Assembly (NCBI GenBank): GCA_030447385.1
Contig: JAUJOY010000005.1
Location: forward strand, 68,319-132,318
Reading direction: 5' to 3'
Length of the DNA stretch: 64,000 nt
Origin: Mycobacteriales bacterium
GTDB taxonomy: Bacteria; Actinomycetota; Actinomycetes; Mycobacteriales; SCTD01
Position numbers and translations under genes: made by a program. Shown in pieces: positions 56,587 through 64,000 of this stretch. The first letter of the stretch is position 1; each line of letters starts with the position of its first letter. Under the pieces are notes generated by a model, which worked only from the letters and a program-made list of their open reading frames with translations, was not told the origin of the DNA and did no database searches.

Positions 56587-57614
56587 GCCGCACCGCCCGC
56601 CGCGCCGCGAACCGCGCGAGGGGAGTACGTCGTCGCGAAGCCGTGCGGTTGCAGAGCGTGCCCGCGGCGCCGCCGCGCCGGATGCGGCGGGTCCTTCCCT
56701 TGCTGGTTCCGGTCGTCGCGGTCGCTCTTCTCGGCTGGTCGAACGTGGGCTACCTGATCACGGCACCCGAGGCGCGGACGGCCGCGGCGGCGCTTCGCAG
56801 CTCGACCGTGTACGTCACCCCGGGCGAGCAGGAGGTGCTGGACGCCCCACGGGTGGAACAGGTGATCGGGGACCGACCGATCGTCGTGGCCGTGCTCGCG
56901 GACACCTACGACGGTGACCACCTCGATGCCTGCAAGGTGGTGGCGCGGCTGCAGCCGCGCACCATCGTGCTGGCCTACCTCGGCAGCGAGCGCGGTGCCT
57001 ACCCCGCGATCTGCGCCACCGACCGCTTTCCCGAGCCCGAGAACGTGAAGGACTCGAATCTCGAAGACGTCAGCAGGACGGACACGTGGCTGGCCGGCAT
57101 CGCCAGAACCGCGCAGCAGGCGTCGCAGTTCCGGGTCAATGGCCGCCAGGCCGACCGGACGCCCGAGATCGAGGAGCTGGTGCTCGCCTTCGACGTCCGA
57201 GCCGTCCTCGACTATCCCGCCGGTGTCCCGACGCGGAAGGCGGGGGCCGATCCGCGCACCTGGGCTGCCGTGCTCGCCGAGCTCGCCGCCCTGGTGGTCG
57301 TGCTTGCGTCGGCCTTCGCCGCCCTGCGCTGGCTGGCGCGCCGGTGGCGAGAGTGGTTGCAGAAGCGGTACGCGCTGCGCGACCGCAAGCTGGAGCTGGA
57401 CGCGCGGCTCTCGCAGGTCGCCCATCAGATGGTCAACACGCGCCCGGAGCTCTGGCGCGATGATCCGGCGGAGGCGGTACGCCACGCCGAGGCAGCCGAG
57501 CGCTACGTGCTGGCACTCGCCGCCTTCGAGGCGGCGCGCCGTCCGGACGAGCTCGATGCGGCCGAGGAGGCCCTGCGCCGGGTCGACCAGGCCCTTGCGA
57601 GGGCGCGAGCATGA
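56583..57614 (+). CDS. Two-pass membrane protein with cytoplasmic helical domain
   Basis: 343 residues from a GTG that overlaps the previous stop (GTGA). A basic N-terminus precedes TM1 (VLPLLVPVVAVALLGWSNVGYL). The extracytoplasmic domain of ~200 residues (VIGDRPIVVAVLADTYDGDHLDACKVVARL and later IVLAYLGSERGAYP) has alternating strands and helices. TM2 is WAAVLAELAALVVVLASAFAAL, and the cytoplasmic C-terminus is helical (ARLSQVAHQMVNTRPELW...AERYVLALAAFEAARRPDELDAAEEALRRVDQAL). The end resembles the ends of both flanking genes. No known family was recognised. Confidence 0.75.
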   Translation: MSRTARRAANRARGVRRREAVRLQSVPAAPPRRMRRVLPLLVPVVAVALLGWSNVGYLITAPEARTAAAALRSSTVYVTPGEQEVLDAPRVEQVIGDRPIVVAVLADTYDGDHLDACKVVARLQPRTIVLAYLGSERGAYPAICATDRFPEPENVKDSNLEDVSRTDTWLAGIARTAQQASQFRVNGRQADRTPEIEELVLAFDVRAVLDYPAGVPTRKAGADPRTWAAVLAELAALVVVLASAFAALRWLARRWREWLQKRYALRDRKLELDARLSQVAHQMVNTRPELWRDDPAEAVRHAEAAERYVLALAAFEAARRPDELDAAEEALRRVDQALARARA

Positions 57615-57927
57615 CCCTGTGGCTGATCGCGGCGGCGCTGTTGGCGGCGGGGCCGTCGTGCCCGTTGTCAGCGGCTGGCGACCGGGCGATTCGGCCGGTC
57701 CGCGGGCGCATGCGCGGTCGGCGCACGCCCGGCTCGGTCACGAGCTCGCGACAGGTCCGGTGCCGAGCGGGGACGAGCGCGAACGACTCGTCGCCGAGGC
57801 GGCTGAGCGCTGGACGACCAGCGGCGCGATTCTTGCCCAGGCCCGCTCAGCGCGGCAGTTCCGGCTTGCCGAGCGACTTGCGGGGGAGGGCTTGGAGCGC
57901 CTGCGCCGGGCCGACGGAAGCTGTTAG
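57611..57927 (+). pseudogene. Short membrane protein of the same family, frameshifted
   Basis: Starts with an ATG overlapping the previous stop and encodes a membrane helix MTLWLIAAALLAAG. At a GGGG run near 57648 the reading must move by one base to continue AVVPVVSGWRPGDSAGPRAHARSAHARLGHELATG and the helical end AAERWTTSGAILAQARSARQFRLAERLAGEGLERLRRA, ending at TAG 57925-57927. The missing base could be a true deletion or a sequencing slip. The end resembles the C-terminal helical modules of the two genes before it. Confidence 0.6.
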
Positions 57928-58129
57928 CCGCACGAATCTCGACGACCAGACTGGGCTTCCGCAGCTGAGAAGCACACGACGGCCGTGATCCATGCTGTTG
58001 GACCGCGGGCGCTGAATCGAAGGCACGAGTTGAGTAGGGCTACTCACGCTGACCGTCGACCACAGCGACACGATGCACAGATGTGGACGTCAGCACTGAG
58101 ATGGTCCCCGCCCGACGCGGGAGTCACCG

Positions 58130-58354
58130 ATGAGTTCTGACGGCGTGAGCTCCTTCGTCGAGCTGCTCCTGTTCCTGTTCGCGCTCAGCCTCGCGGTCAG
58201 CGTCGCGTTGATGGCGCTGCTCGTCGTGCTCGTCGTCACGGGTGCGCTGCTGGCCGTCCTGGGTCTGTCTCGACGACGACGCTGGCTGACGGTGGCTGGC
58301 ACCCTGCTGGCGGGTGTGTCAGTCGCCTTGTTCCGCTACCTGAGCACGACCTAG
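58130..58354 (+). CDS. Small two-helix membrane protein
   Basis: 74 residues. The first hydrophobic stretch is long (VELLLFLFALSLAVSVALMALLVVLVVTGALLAVLGL, probably two helices), followed by RRRR and a further helix WLTVAGTLLAGVSVALFRYL. The positive cluster suggests the loop is cytoplasmic. No family was recognised, and the ribosome site is weak (GGGAGTCACCG before the ATG). It stands alone between the membrane cassette and the acyl-CoA dehydrogenase operon. Confidence 0.5.
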   Translation: MSSDGVSSFVELLLFLFALSLAVSVALMALLVVLVVTGALLAVLGLSRRRRWLTVAGTLLAGVSVALFRYLSTT

Positions 58355-58619
58355 TCCGATGGTCACGCTGCCCGGCAGGTCGAGCACCAGCTGAGTCCAT
58401 CAGGCTCTGCCGCTAGCGGGCTGGCGGAGGGAGCCCAGCGGCCGCGTCAGCGCGATCTTCTGCTGGCGGGCCAGGGCGGCCGCGGAGCGTGCCTGCACGG
58501 TCCGGCGGGCTGTCGAGCATTACCCGGTCCCGACGCGCGGGGGCTCAGCTGGTCGAGTCGACCGCGCGGCGCGCCTGCAGCAGCCCGCTTGTTGATATGT
58601 TCGGTGGCCTCACTTACTG
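58355..58619. other. Intergenic, no gene recognised
   Basis: No open frame with a credible protein and no repeat was seen here; together with the stem below it forms a 431-base gap upstream of the acyl-CoA-dehydrogenase-like gene. Confidence 0.45.
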
Positions 58620-58696
58620 CGCGAGGGGGGGACATGCCGACACGCCGTTGAGCCTTCCCCTGCATCCGTCCGGTCGGGCGGACTTTCCCCCTCGCG
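58620..58696 (+). ncRNA. Candidate structured leader RNA of the flavoprotein operon
   Basis: A perfect 10-bp stem can form between cgcgaggggg (58620-58629) and ccccctcgcg (58687-58696), enclosing ~57 bases. The enclosed part contains a small hairpin ccgtcc/gggcgg (58666-58681) and a 5-codon open frame ATG-CCG-ACA-CGC-CGT-TGA from 58634. It lies ~90 bases before the operon's first ATG. It does not match the SAM, TPP, FMN, cobalamin or SAH aptamer cores I looked for. A leader with regulatory role is inferred; a simple terminator for upstream transcription is the alternative. Confidence 0.35.
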
Positions 58697-58785
58697 AGGG
58701 CGGTGTCCAGACTGGGCTGAACCCTGTCGGGCGCTCCTCGCGATCACGTCGATGCCCTCGCACGTCGGTCCCCTGAGGAGCCACC

Positions 58786-59943
58786 ATGACTGCCCTGAAC
58801 AGCACGACCGTGCCCGGCTACCGAACCGCCCTGTCCGCGATCGTCAAGGATCTGATCGCCCCCGCCGCCGTCGAGATCGACCGCACAGGGGCGTACCCGA
58901 AAGCAGCGCTCGACGCCCTTCGTGAGGCCGGCGTCCTCAGCGTCCTCAGCGCCACGGAGGTGGGCGGTGGGGGCGGCTCGTTGGCTGATGTCGCTGAGGT
59001 GGTCGAGGCCATCGCTGCGGTCTGCGGCTCGACCGCGATGGTCGTGCTCATGCACTTCGCCGGGACGGCCGCGATCGAGGCGCACGGTCCGCGTGAGGTT
59101 CGGGAGGCGATCGCCGCCGGCCGCCACGTCACGACGCTGGCCTTGTCCGAGGCGGGCTCGCGCAGCCACTTCTGGGCGCCGATGAGCTCTGCCACCCGGG
59201 TCGGTGACAGCTTCCGGCTGGACGCCGCGAAGAGCTGGGTCACCTCAGCCGGGGAGGCCGACAGCTACGTCTGGTCCAGCACCCCGGTGAGCGCCGCGGG
59301 TCCCATGACGCTGTGGCTCGTCCCGGCTGGTGCGCCGGGACTGCGGGTCGCCGGTGGCTTCGACGGCGTCGGCCTGCGCGGCAACGGCTCCAAGCCGGTG
59401 GCGGGGGAGGGTGTGCTCGTGCCCGAGTCGGCGCGGCTGGGTGAGGACGGCGAAGGACTGGACATCGCTCTCGCGACCGCGCTGCCGGCGTTCCTGATCG
59501 GTAACGCGGCCTTCTCGGTCGGGTTGATGGGGGCGATGGTCGCTGAGGCTGCGGCTCACCTGACGCGGACACGGCTGACGCACCTGGATGTGTCGCTGGC
59601 CGAGCAGCCGGTCAGCCGGGCCGAGTTCGCGCGGCTGCGTACCCGCTGCGACGAGGCCCGGGCCTTCCTCGCTGACACACTGCTCGCGGTGGGCTCAGGG
59701 CGCGCCGACGCCACCCTGCGGGTTCTGCAGGTCAAGGCGGTCGCCGCGGAGGCCTCCACACAGGTCGCGGACGGTGTCCTCCGGCTGTGCGGAGGGGCGG
59801 CGTTCCGCAAGGAGCTCGGGGTGGAGCGGCGCTTCCGCGACTCACTGGCCGCCCGGGTGATGGCGCCGACGACCGCGGCGCTGCAGGACTTCGTCGGCCG
59901 CGCGAGCCTGGGCCAGCCGCTGTTCGACGAAGTGCCGGCCTGA
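58786..59943 (+). CDS. Acyl-CoA dehydrogenase-like flavoprotein
   Basis: A 385-residue protein with the three-domain ACAD fold. The N-terminal helical part has AIVKDLIAPAAVEIDRTGAYPKAALDALREAGVLSV. The FAD-binding mid-domain has TLALSEAGSRSHFWAP and AAKSWVTSAGEADSYVW. The C-terminal helices end LRVLQVKAVAAEASTQVADGVLRLCGGAAFRKELGVERRFRDSLAARVMAPT. The usual catalytic Glu region reads VMAPTTAALQDF with no Glu, so it may be an oxygenase- or hydroxylase-like paralogue and not a true fatty acyl-CoA dehydrogenase. GAGGAG lies five bases before the ATG. The next gene overlaps it (TGATG). Confidence 0.85.
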   Translation: MTALNSTTVPGYRTALSAIVKDLIAPAAVEIDRTGAYPKAALDALREAGVLSVLSATEVGGGGGSLADVAEVVEAIAAVCGSTAMVVLMHFAGTAAIEAHGPREVREAIAAGRHVTTLALSEAGSRSHFWAPMSSATRVGDSFRLDAAKSWVTSAGEADSYVWSSTPVSAAGPMTLWLVPAGAPGLRVAGGFDGVGLRGNGSKPVAGEGVLVPESARLGEDGEGLDIALATALPAFLIGNAAFSVGLMGAMVAEAAAHLTRTRLTHLDVSLAEQPVSRAEFARLRTRCDEARAFLADTLLAVGSGRADATLRVLQVKAVAAEASTQVADGVLRLCGGAAFRKELGVERRFRDSLAARVMAPTTAALQDFVGRASLGQPLFDEVPA

Positions 59944-60803
59944 TGCCCGGGACGACCCTGCTGATGGGAGCGGTCGCGTACGACCCGAAGGTCGTCACGA
60001 TCTGGGAGGGCTTCCGCCACTACCTGGCCGGAAAGGGGCTGCCGTTCGACTTCGTCCTCTACTCGCACTACGAGCGGCAGGTCGAGGATCTGGTCGACGG
60101 GCGGCTCGACGCGGCGTGGAACTCACCGCTGGCCTGGCTGCGAGCCCAGCGCCTTGCGGCAGCCCGCGGCCGGACGGTGCGCTCCGCCGTGATGCGCGAC
60201 ACCGACCAGGACCTCACCTCGGTCGTCGTGGTCCGCGCCGACTCGGCGTACGCCGGCCTGGGCGACCTGCAGGGCCAGGTGATGGGGGTCGGCGCGGTCG
60301 ACTCGCCGCAGGCCACACTGATCCCGCTGTCGCACTTGCGCGCGGCCGGCATTCGCCCTGACGAGGACGTCGTCGTGCACCGATTCGACGTCGGTGTCGG
60401 GCTGCACGGCGATCACATCGGAGGTGAGCGGGACGCCGCGCGCGCGTTGGTCGCAGGCGAGGTCGAGGCCGCGTGCATGATCGACGGCAACCACCTGCTG
60501 TTCTCCCAGGAGGGGACGCTGCCTGCGGGCGCGACCCGCGTCCTGGCGCAGACCGAGCCGTACGACCACTGCAACATGACGCTGGTCGACACCGCCCCGA
60601 CGGATCTGGCGGAGGAGTTCGTCGAGCTGCTGCTGGCGATGTCGTACGCGGATCCGCAGGTGCGCCCGCTGCTGGACCTCGAAGGACTGAAGGTGTGGCG
60701 GCCAGGGCGCGACATCGGCTACACGGCGCTGGACAGGGCGGTGACGCAAACCGGGTTCTACGACGAGCGGGGCGGGCTGACGGCGAAGGAGTACATCCCC
60801 TGA
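59943..60803 (+). CDS. PhnD-type binding-fold protein without signal peptide
   Basis: A 286-residue protein of the PhnD/periplasmic-binding type II fold: LLMGAVAYDPKVVTIWEGFRHYLAGKGL, QVEDLVDGRLDAAWNSPLAW, TSVVVVRADSAYAGLGDLQGQVMGVGAVDSPQATLIPL and the C-terminal MSYADPQVRPLLDLEGLKVWRPG. There is no signal peptide or lipobox, and no ABC permease or ATPase gene is adjacent. Cytosolic proteins of this fold are known as enzymes (MqnA/MqnD, THI5-type), so a catalytic or carrier role is possible. The ATG overlaps the flavoprotein stop (TGATG), and its own stop overlaps the next gene. Confidence 0.82.
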   Translation: MPGTTLLMGAVAYDPKVVTIWEGFRHYLAGKGLPFDFVLYSHYERQVEDLVDGRLDAAWNSPLAWLRAQRLAAARGRTVRSAVMRDTDQDLTSVVVVRADSAYAGLGDLQGQVMGVGAVDSPQATLIPLSHLRAAGIRPDEDVVVHRFDVGVGLHGDHIGGERDAARALVAGEVEAACMIDGNHLLFSQEGTLPAGATRVLAQTEPYDHCNMTLVDTAPTDLAEEFVELLLAMSYADPQVRPLLDLEGLKVWRPGRDIGYTALDRAVTQTGFYDERGGLTAKEYIP

Positions 60804-61993
60804 ACAACAGCGCAGCCGAGCTCGACCTCGGCACCCTCGGGTTCGACCACGGTGCCCACCTGCTCGTCGGCCGGGCCCTGCGCGCCCTGCCCGCCGCAGG
60901 AGTGCTGCGGGTCGTCGGCAGCGATCCGGCGCTCGGGGTGCATCTGCGGGCCTGGTGCCGCGGCGCCGGCCACGTCTTCTCCGACGAGCCGGCGGAGAGC
61001 TACCAGATCGCGCGGGGTCTTGCGGAGCAGCAGCGCTGGACCGGCGCCGAGCGCGCCGGGGGCGCGGCGCCAACGGACATCGTGCGCCGGCCGCCCGCGC
61101 ACTGGGGGCTGGCCGCCCGAGGCGCCCTCGTGGAGGCCGGCGGACCCGGTCCGTCGTTCGACCTCGACGACCGGGACGTGGTCTGGGCCGACCTGGCCCC
61201 GCGCCTCTACGCCCATGCGGCGGCCGCGCAGTGGGACCCGGCCACCGCCGTCGACTGGGGCGCCGGCACCGATCTGCCCGACGACATCGAGACCGCCGTC
61301 GTCCAGGTGATGACCTACCTGGTCGAGAACGAGCAGGCCGCGATGGTCATCCCGGCCCGGCTGCTGGCCCGGGTGCACCCGCACTTCCGAGAGGTGCAGC
61401 AGCTGCTGGCCGTGCAGGCCGCCGACGAGGCGCGGCACCTGGAGGTGTTCACCCGGCGCGCGCTGTCGACCGGCCGCCCGATGGGCACCTCATCGGCCGG
61501 CGGTCGGGAGTCGCTGAACACGCTGCTCATGGAGCCAGACTTCTCCCTCGCCTCGTTTCTGCTGTCGGTGCTCGGCGAGGGCAGCTTCCTGTCGCTGCTG
61601 GGCTTCCTCGACGAGCACGCGCCCGACCCGGTGACCCGGCAGGTCACCCGCCTGGCGCGGGTGGACGAGGCGCGGCACGTCGCCTTCGGGGTGGCCCACC
61701 TCGAGCACCAGGCAGCGCTCGACCCGACGCTGAAGGGACGCCTGCGGGCCGCGGTCGAGCGACGGCACGACTCCCTGACCGACACGGCGGGGCTCAACGC
61801 GGACGTCTTCGACGCGCTGATCATCCTGGCCGCGGGATCGTGGGAACCGGAGGCCATCCGCCGCGGGCACGCTGCCGTCCGGGCGCTGCACGACGCCATG
61901 GATGAGGGCCGTCGGCAGCGCCTGACCCGGCTCGGCTTCCCGGCCGACGAGGCCGCCGAGCTGTCCGCCCTGCACACCCGCAACTTCATGTGA
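60800..61993 (+). CDS. Ferritin-like diiron protein with N-terminal TusA-like domain
   Basis: About 397 residues. The N-terminal ~70 (LDLGTLGFDHGAHLLVGRALRALPAAGVLRVV) look like a SirA/TusA fold, but the sulfur-carrier CPxP Cys is absent. The C-terminal ~230 residues form a ferritin-like helical bundle with two ExxH pairs (ADEARHLEVF and VDEARHVAFGVAHLEH) and further Glu residues (VENEQAAM, LGEGSFLSLL), a classic diiron site. The only start with a good ribosome site is CTG 60800, eight bases after AAGGAG and overlapping the previous stop (CTGA); a GTG near 60693 inside the upstream gene is an alternative. Function is unknown. Confidence 0.8.
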   Translation: MNNSAAELDLGTLGFDHGAHLLVGRALRALPAAGVLRVVGSDPALGVHLRAWCRGAGHVFSDEPAESYQIARGLAEQQRWTGAERAGGAAPTDIVRRPPAHWGLAARGALVEAGGPGPSFDLDDRDVVWADLAPRLYAHAAAAQWDPATAVDWGAGTDLPDDIETAVVQVMTYLVENEQAAMVIPARLLARVHPHFREVQQLLAVQAADEARHLEVFTRRALSTGRPMGTSSAGGRESLNTLLMEPDFSLASFLLSVLGEGSFLSLLGFLDEHAPDPVTRQVTRLARVDEARHVAFGVAHLEHQAALDPTLKGRLRAAVERRHDSLTDTAGLNADVFDALIILAAGSWEPEAIRRGHAAVRALHDAMDEGRRQRLTRLGFPADEAAELSALHTRNFM

Positions 61994-62521
61994 TTTCGTT
62001 GGTCTCGCAGGCGCCCTAGCCGGTGCGGACGTCAGGGCGAACCTGTCGCGCATCAGAGGGTCGCTCGACCGGGGCACGGCGATACCGTGCGTCTTGTGGA
62101 GCAGCCAGCACTGTCCCTTGCCGCTCGCCGATGCTGTCATCTTTCTGATCGGCTTCCTGGAGCTGAATGACGAGGAGGTGCTGAGCGACCCGGACATGTC
62201 GTCGCCGCCCTGGAGGGCGCGAGCTTTGAAACTCAGGAGTTACCGCGGGAGCAAAGGTGGGCCTGTCGGAGCGCGCGGGACAGCTCGCCGCCCAGGCCGA
62301 GCGGCGGCAACAAGATCCGGACGCCGTCGCCTTTCTGCGGAACTTCAGCACTGCAACAGGGCTGTTCGACGAGGCAGACTCCTGACAGGCGGTTGTGCCA
62401 CCCCGCCAGGGCGCAGGCGTCAGTCAGGCGCGGACAATGCGGTCGGCAGGTTCAGCGCGATCCTCCGCCTGCCACAGAGCATCTCCCGTGGGCACACGCG
62501 GGCGGGTAGAAGGAGCGGCGC
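61994..62521. other. Intergenic with one possible very small gene
   Basis: 528 bases between the diiron gene and the DUF6228-like gene. Apart from the 42-codon frame listed below no gene, repeat or RNA was recognised. Confidence 0.4.
62257..62385 (+). CDS. Possible 42-residue protein
   Basis: A GTG-initiated frame encoding GLSERAGQLAAQAERRQQDPDAVAFLRNFSTATGLFDEADS. It is helical and charged, with codon bias typical of the genome. There is no clear ribosome site at the expected spacing and no family was recognised. It could also be the remnant of a larger gene. Confidence 0.25.
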   Translation: MGLSERAGQLAAQAERRQQDPDAVAFLRNFSTATGLFDEADS

Positions 62522-62941
62522 ATGCTCGAGTTCGGTCACCGCAAGGACCATCTCCGACTTGAAGCGGTGGAACGCAACGACGACGACTTCATTCTGGAGG
62601 CCCGTGTGCGGGTCGATCACTTCACCGCACGCAGCGGCTGCAACGTCACGCTCGAGCAGATCCAGCTGTGGGGGGCGCAGCTTGAAGAAATCCACCAGAC
62701 GCTGACCGGAGAGGCTGTGCTGGCCAGGCCAGCATTCCGCATCGCCGTGTCGGGAGACGGAGCGGGTCACGTGACGGTCCACGGCGAGCTCGACAGCTAC
62801 AAGGGGTGGGGTCACGGGGAGCGTGCGGTGCTCCAGTTCACACTGCCGCCGCTGGATCAGACCTACCTGCCGGCAGCCATCGCATGGGTCGACCGCGTTG
62901 TCGTGATGGAGCAGGCGACCGGCGGATGCCGCGACGAGTGA
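62522..62941 (+). CDS. DUF6228-like protein (possible immunity-type protein)
   Basis: A 139-residue soluble protein, mainly beta: HLRLEAVERNDDDFILEARVRVDHFTARSGCNVTLEQIQLWGAQLEEIHQTL and a C-terminal VLQFTLPPLDQTYLPAAIAWVDRVV. This pattern matches the DUF6228/WapI-type proteins found as solitary genes in actinobacteria, some linked to polymorphic toxin systems as putative immunity proteins. No toxin gene is visible beside it. The ATG has GAAGGAGCGGC upstream. It lies next to an IS remnant. Confidence 0.6.
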   Translation: MLEFGHRKDHLRLEAVERNDDDFILEARVRVDHFTARSGCNVTLEQIQLWGAQLEEIHQTLTGEAVLARPAFRIAVSGDGAGHVTVHGELDSYKGWGHGERAVLQFTLPPLDQTYLPAAIAWVDRVVVMEQATGGCRDE

Positions 62942-63159
62942 GTCGGGTGCTCACCAGAGCGAGATCGAGCGGGACCGCCACCGGGACAACCTCCGACCAG
63001 GAGGAAGCCGCTCGGCCCGCCATAGGTGCGCCCTTAGCCTCGATCCACCGACGATCTTGATGCGTCGAGCGTGGCGTAACGCGAAGATGCCCTTGTCCGG
63101 CAACAGAATCGGGCTTGCTGAAGGACCGATCTGACTGCCTCACGAAGGGCATCTCGCGG

Positions 63160-64000
63160 ATGCGACTGTCTCACACCTGCTCGGTGGCGGCGGCGAGCTT
63201 CGATGAGCCGAATCTGGTGTCGGCCGCCGGACTGATCCCGGTGCTGCGTCTTGCCAGCGACGCCGGGCTCGGCGAGCTGGCCGGGCAACTGCTGACGGTG
63301 CCGACGGACAAGGGCGCGAACGCCGGCGGCAAGGTCACCGCGCTGGTGGCCGGGATGCTCGCCGGCGCCGACTCGATCGATGACATGGCGCTGCTGCGGC
63401 ACGGCGCGATGGGCAAGCTGTTCGACCAGCCCTACGCCCCGTCGACGCTGGGTTCGTTCCTGCGCTCGTTCACCTTCGGCCACGTCCGCCAGCTCGACGC
63501 GGTCGCATCGCCCCGACCGGCCTGGCCAAGCGCACCGATCTGCTGCCGGGGCTGGACGGGACGGTGCTGGTCGATGCGACGACTCGATCGTCGAGGTGCA
63601 CGGGCATGCCAAGCAGGGCGCCGGCTTCGGCTACACCCGAGTGCGCGGGTTGAACATGCTGCTGGCCACGGCCAGCACCGCCTCGGCCGCGCCGGTGGTC
63701 GTCGCGCAGCGGCTGCGCAAGGGCTCGTGCGGATCACCGCGCGGCGCGAAGCGGCTGGTTGACGCGCTGAGACAGTCCGTTCGCTGCGTCCCGACCGGGC
63801 ACCGGACCGGTGCTGGTGCGGGCGGACTCGGCCTTCTACGGCAGCCCCACGATCGGCGCTGCGGTCCGTGCCGGCGCGCAGGTCTCCGTGACGGTCCGAT
63901 GACCCCGAACATCAAAGCCGCCATCGCGAGCATCGCCGACGACGCGTGGACCACGATCGAGTACACCGACGCGATCCGCGACGAGGACACCGGCGAGCTG
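63160..64000 (+). pseudogene. IS1380-family transposase, frameshifted and cut by the window edge
   Basis: The start MRLSHTCSVAAASFDEPNLVSAAGLIPVLRLA and the following GKVTALVAGMLAGADSIDDMALLRHGAMGKLF are characteristic of IS1380/IS1677-type DDE transposases. The protein is then spread over several frames: LAKRTDLLPGLDGTVLVD, DDSIVEVHGHAKQGAGFGYTRVRGLNMLLA (first catalytic Asp), RADSAFYGSPTIGAA, and MTPNIKAAIASIADDAWTTIEYTDAIRDEDTGEL at the edge. At least three shifts (~63510, ~63575, ~63780) break it, so it is not functional as read. The left terminal repeat could not be fixed. Confidence 0.75.

Noticed and set aside
58620-58785. SAM, SAH, TPP or cobalamin riboswitch upstream of the flavoprotein operon
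   Set aside because: None of their conserved core sequences could be found; only an unclassified stem is supported.
59943-60803. Phosphonate ABC transporter substrate-binding protein
   Set aside because: No signal peptide or lipobox and no permease or ATPase genes nearby, so a periplasmic transport role is not supported.

Overview
The window is a 64 kb stretch of very high-GC DNA from an actinobacterium. The evidence is a set of lineage-typical genes: a mycothiol-linked Rv2466c-like DsbA protein, GlbO truncated haemoglobin, a DUF5130 protein, EttA, a CCA-encoding tRNA-His next to orn, and many GTG starts. The order ssb-like/ettA/glbO and then pepN/Rv2466c-like/rpiB/nei resembles the Rv2478c-Rv2464c neighbourhood of Mycobacterium tuberculosis, expanded by insertions. 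Genus cannot be fixed by eye; a Geodermatophilus/Frankia-type relative that can fix CO2 is plausible.

Layout. (1) 0-27 kb is mostly core housekeeping: the tail of a VVTDP-repeat protein, tRNA-His, orn, a HerA-like ATPase (DUF853), DUF445, tRNA-Arg, ssb, ettA, an MMPL transporter, glbO, an SDR-DUF2867 protein, MscS, HNH, amidase, malQ, pepN, Rv2466c-like, aldehyde dehydrogenase, rpiB, nei, a SpoIIE-type phosphatase and aat. (2) 27.1-34.8 kb is a signalling operon: a 1641-residue soluble hybrid kinase with about ten tandem 92-residue HAMP units, a response regulator, and an RsbW-like/GAF/PP2C phosphatase. (3) 34.8-43.9 kb is a Calvin-Benson locus: phosphoribulokinase, a LuxR-type regulator/kinase pair, class I aldolase, CbbR, then a tightly coupled red-type cbbL-cbbS-cbbX operon followed by a rhodanese and a membrane protein. 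(4) 44-47 kb holds an SDR with a damaged 3' end and a metal cassette (Cys-rich CGCGC repeat protein, MerR regulator, CDF exporter) behind a recognisable MerR-type promoter. (5) 47-54.8 kb is accessory: glyoxalase-like, methyltransferase, PH-domain protein, and a convergent pair of large nucleic-acid enzymes (PD-(D/E)xK plus Schlafen-type helicase; SNF2 helicase) that looks like a candidate defence locus. (6) 55-64 kb is a degraded or error-rich accessory tract: three related membrane proteins (two frameshifted), a tightly coupled three-gene operon (acyl-CoA-dehydrogenase-like flavoprotein, cytosolic PhnD-fold protein, diiron protein) preceded by a strong RNA stem, a DUF6228-like protein, and a frameshifted IS1380 transposase running off the right edge.

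The best candidates for undescribed biology are the three-gene operon at 58.8-62.0 kb, the Cys-rich repeat protein with its MerR operator at 46.0-46.9 kb, the nuclease-helicase/SNF2 pair at 49.6-53.7 kb, the three-paralogue membrane cassette at 55.3-57.9 kb, and the poly-HAMP kinase operon. All calls come from reading motifs and translations; no database search was run.
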